DNA from: CAXBGS01 sp963975425
Lineage (GTDB): Bacteria > Planctomycetota > Planctomycetia > Pirellulales > Pirellulaceae
DNA: 64,000 nucleotides
Direction: 5' to 3'
NCBI GenBank assembly: GCA_963975425.1
Contig: CAXBGS010000003.1
Span: 744,001 to 808,000 of the forward strand
This document shows, in pieces, positions 63,186-64,000 of the stretch (position 1 is the stretch's first letter; every line of letters starts with the position of its first letter). Made by a program: the position numbers and the translations under genes. The notes beneath the pieces were generated by a model, which saw only the letters and a list, made by a program, of their open reading frames with translations, was not told where the DNA came from and searched no databases.

Positions 63186-64000
63186 TCACGTTCGCTCTTC
63201 CGCACGTTCGCTTGTCCAATCACTCAGTTTGCCTTCGATGAAATCGATGACTTGTTGATGCTGTTCGGCACCGCGACCCTGAACTTCGATCGGATGGCCG
63301 AATGCGATCCGGACCGTCTTGGTGGGATCGATCGGTCCTAAATCCTTGATCCATTTGCCATTGCCCCAAGCATCCGTCACCAGGGCGACCGGAACCACGG
63401 GCACGCCGGCTTTCGCAGCGAGCTTGACGCCAATCGTATTGAACTGAGCCGGATCGAACTGATCGCTGCGAGTGGTTTGTGGAAAGACGACAATCGAGAT
63501 GCCTTTTCCCAGTCGATCGGTGCCTCCCTGGATGACGGCTTTGAAATCGGCGCGGGGGTCGTCGCGAGAAACGGCAATTGGATCACGGGCTCGAACAATG
63601 TGACGAAACACGGGATAGTCCATCAGCCCTTGCTTGACGACAAACGTCACTGGCCGAAAAGGGCGGATGATGCACGGCAGGATGATGGTTTCAAACATGC
63701 TCATGTGATTGCCAACGAATACACATGGACCGCTCAAGTCTTGAATGTGGTCGATACCGCTTATCTGGATACGGACACCGACCGATTCGATCGCTTGCAG
63801 GACTTGGTGGCTACTTCGGCTCCACTCGGCATCGTCGTATTTCCCGTGGCGTGCGTTTGCGCTGGATCGATACACATTCCAGCCGAACTTGCGATAGAAA
63901 TTGAATGTCGGAAACGTCCGGGAAAACCACGTGACGGGTGGATCAGCCGTCTCGTACGCGTCATTGAAATAAGCGATCGGTTGATCGATCAACTCGCCGG
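63186..64000 (-). CDS. PlsC-family acyltransferase (5' end beyond window)
   Basis: At least 268 aa. The reading frame is still open at the window edge; the only start inside is a TTG at 63992, so the true start is probably outside. 1-acyl-sn-glycerol-3-phosphate acyltransferase-like: motif I reads GNHMSMFE, that is H-x4-E instead of H-x4-D; motif III-like VFPQTTRS and motif IV region GVPVVPVALVTD are present. Membrane-associated phospholipid synthesis enzyme; precise acceptor unknown. Confidence 0.87.
   Translation of the reverse strand, partial: GELIDQPIAYFNDAYETADPPVTWFSRTFPTFNFYRKFGWNVYRSSANARHGKYDDAEWSRSSHQVLQAIESVGVRIQISGIDHIQDLSGPCVFVGNHMSMFETIILPCIIRPFRPVTFVVKQGLMDYPVFRHIVRARDPIAVSRDDPRADFKAVIQGGTDRLGKGISIVVFPQTTRSDQFDPAQFNTIGVKLAAKAGVPVVPVALVTDAWGNGKWIKDLGPIDPTKTVRIAFGHPIEVQGRGAEQHQQVIDFIEGKLSDWTSERAEERT

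Overview
The window looks like a chromosomal segment of a Planctomycetes bacterium, most likely Pirellulaceae (Rhodopirellula/Rubripirellula type). This is inferred from family content: a planctomycete cytochrome-domain protein, a DUF1549/DUF1553 cytochrome protein paired with a DUF1501 protein, a stand-alone RNA polymerase alpha-CTD protein, a minimal Ser/Thr kinase, very Arg/Asp-rich disordered proteins, and moderate-to-high GC with many short single-gene units on both strands. I see no phage, IS element, CRISPR array or rRNA; gene content is mostly housekeeping.

Layout. 0.1-9.2 kb: a REC/degenerate-kinase protein, a cytochrome-domain protein, galE, a Xer recombinase, an FHA protein, an RlmI-type methyltransferase, a 7Fe-type ferredoxin and an HNH endonuclease. 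9.3-18.5 kb: a DUF456 protein, a membrane protein with a charged tail, gltX, a dihaem cytochrome lipoprotein, glnS and recA. 18.9-26.4 kb: an SGNH-like protein, a large SWIM/SNF2 helicase, a 2Fe-2S ferredoxin, a YheT-type hydrolase and thpR. 26.4-29.5 kb: a nitrogen block (amt behind a sigma-54 promoter, two strong hairpins, glnB), then a DJ-1/PfpI protein. 29.6-38.5 kb: a CNNM/CBS protein, a lipoprotein, the DUF1501 and DUF1549/1553 pair, and an HD-GYP protein. 38.8-39.2 kb: tRNA-Lys(TTT) and tRNA-Ser(GCT). 39.3-45.8 kb: apbE, a small protein, and a minus-strand run of alpha-CTD protein, two arrestin-like proteins, an NTPase, an unknown protein, a STAS protein and a histidine kinase. 46.3-53.6 kb: a 700-aa disordered RGG-tailed protein, then SRP RNA (ffs)-dnaX-ybaB-recR-rpoN. 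53.7-64 kb: a thioredoxin-like/HxlR divergent pair, two orphan substrate-binding lipoproteins flanking a Ser/Thr kinase, a YjfB-like protein, a LolA-like lipoprotein, small unknowns, an ECF sigma factor, Hsp20, an aldo/keto reductase and a PlsC-type acyltransferase cut by the window end.

How genes work together. amt and glnB form an ammonium uptake/sensing pair, and rpoN, which probably drives the amt promoter, is 24 kb away. ffs-dnaX-ybaB-recR is the classic SRP/replication/repair neighbourhood. The 41.5-45.8 kb run has overlapping or touching genes and may be a functional unit of unknown role.

Most unusual signals: (1) the sugar-type substrate-binding lipoprotein at 56.8-57.9 kb has its two halves in swapped order, an apparent circular permutation; (2) DnaX lacks all four zinc-module cysteines; (3) PII has Phe at position 51 of the T-loop; (4) a stand-alone alpha-CTD retains its DNA-binding residues; (5) at least twelve short degenerate tandem repeats, several with unit length 17 or 23 bp but unrelated sequences, sit mostly just after stop codons and sometimes supply the last codons of a gene.
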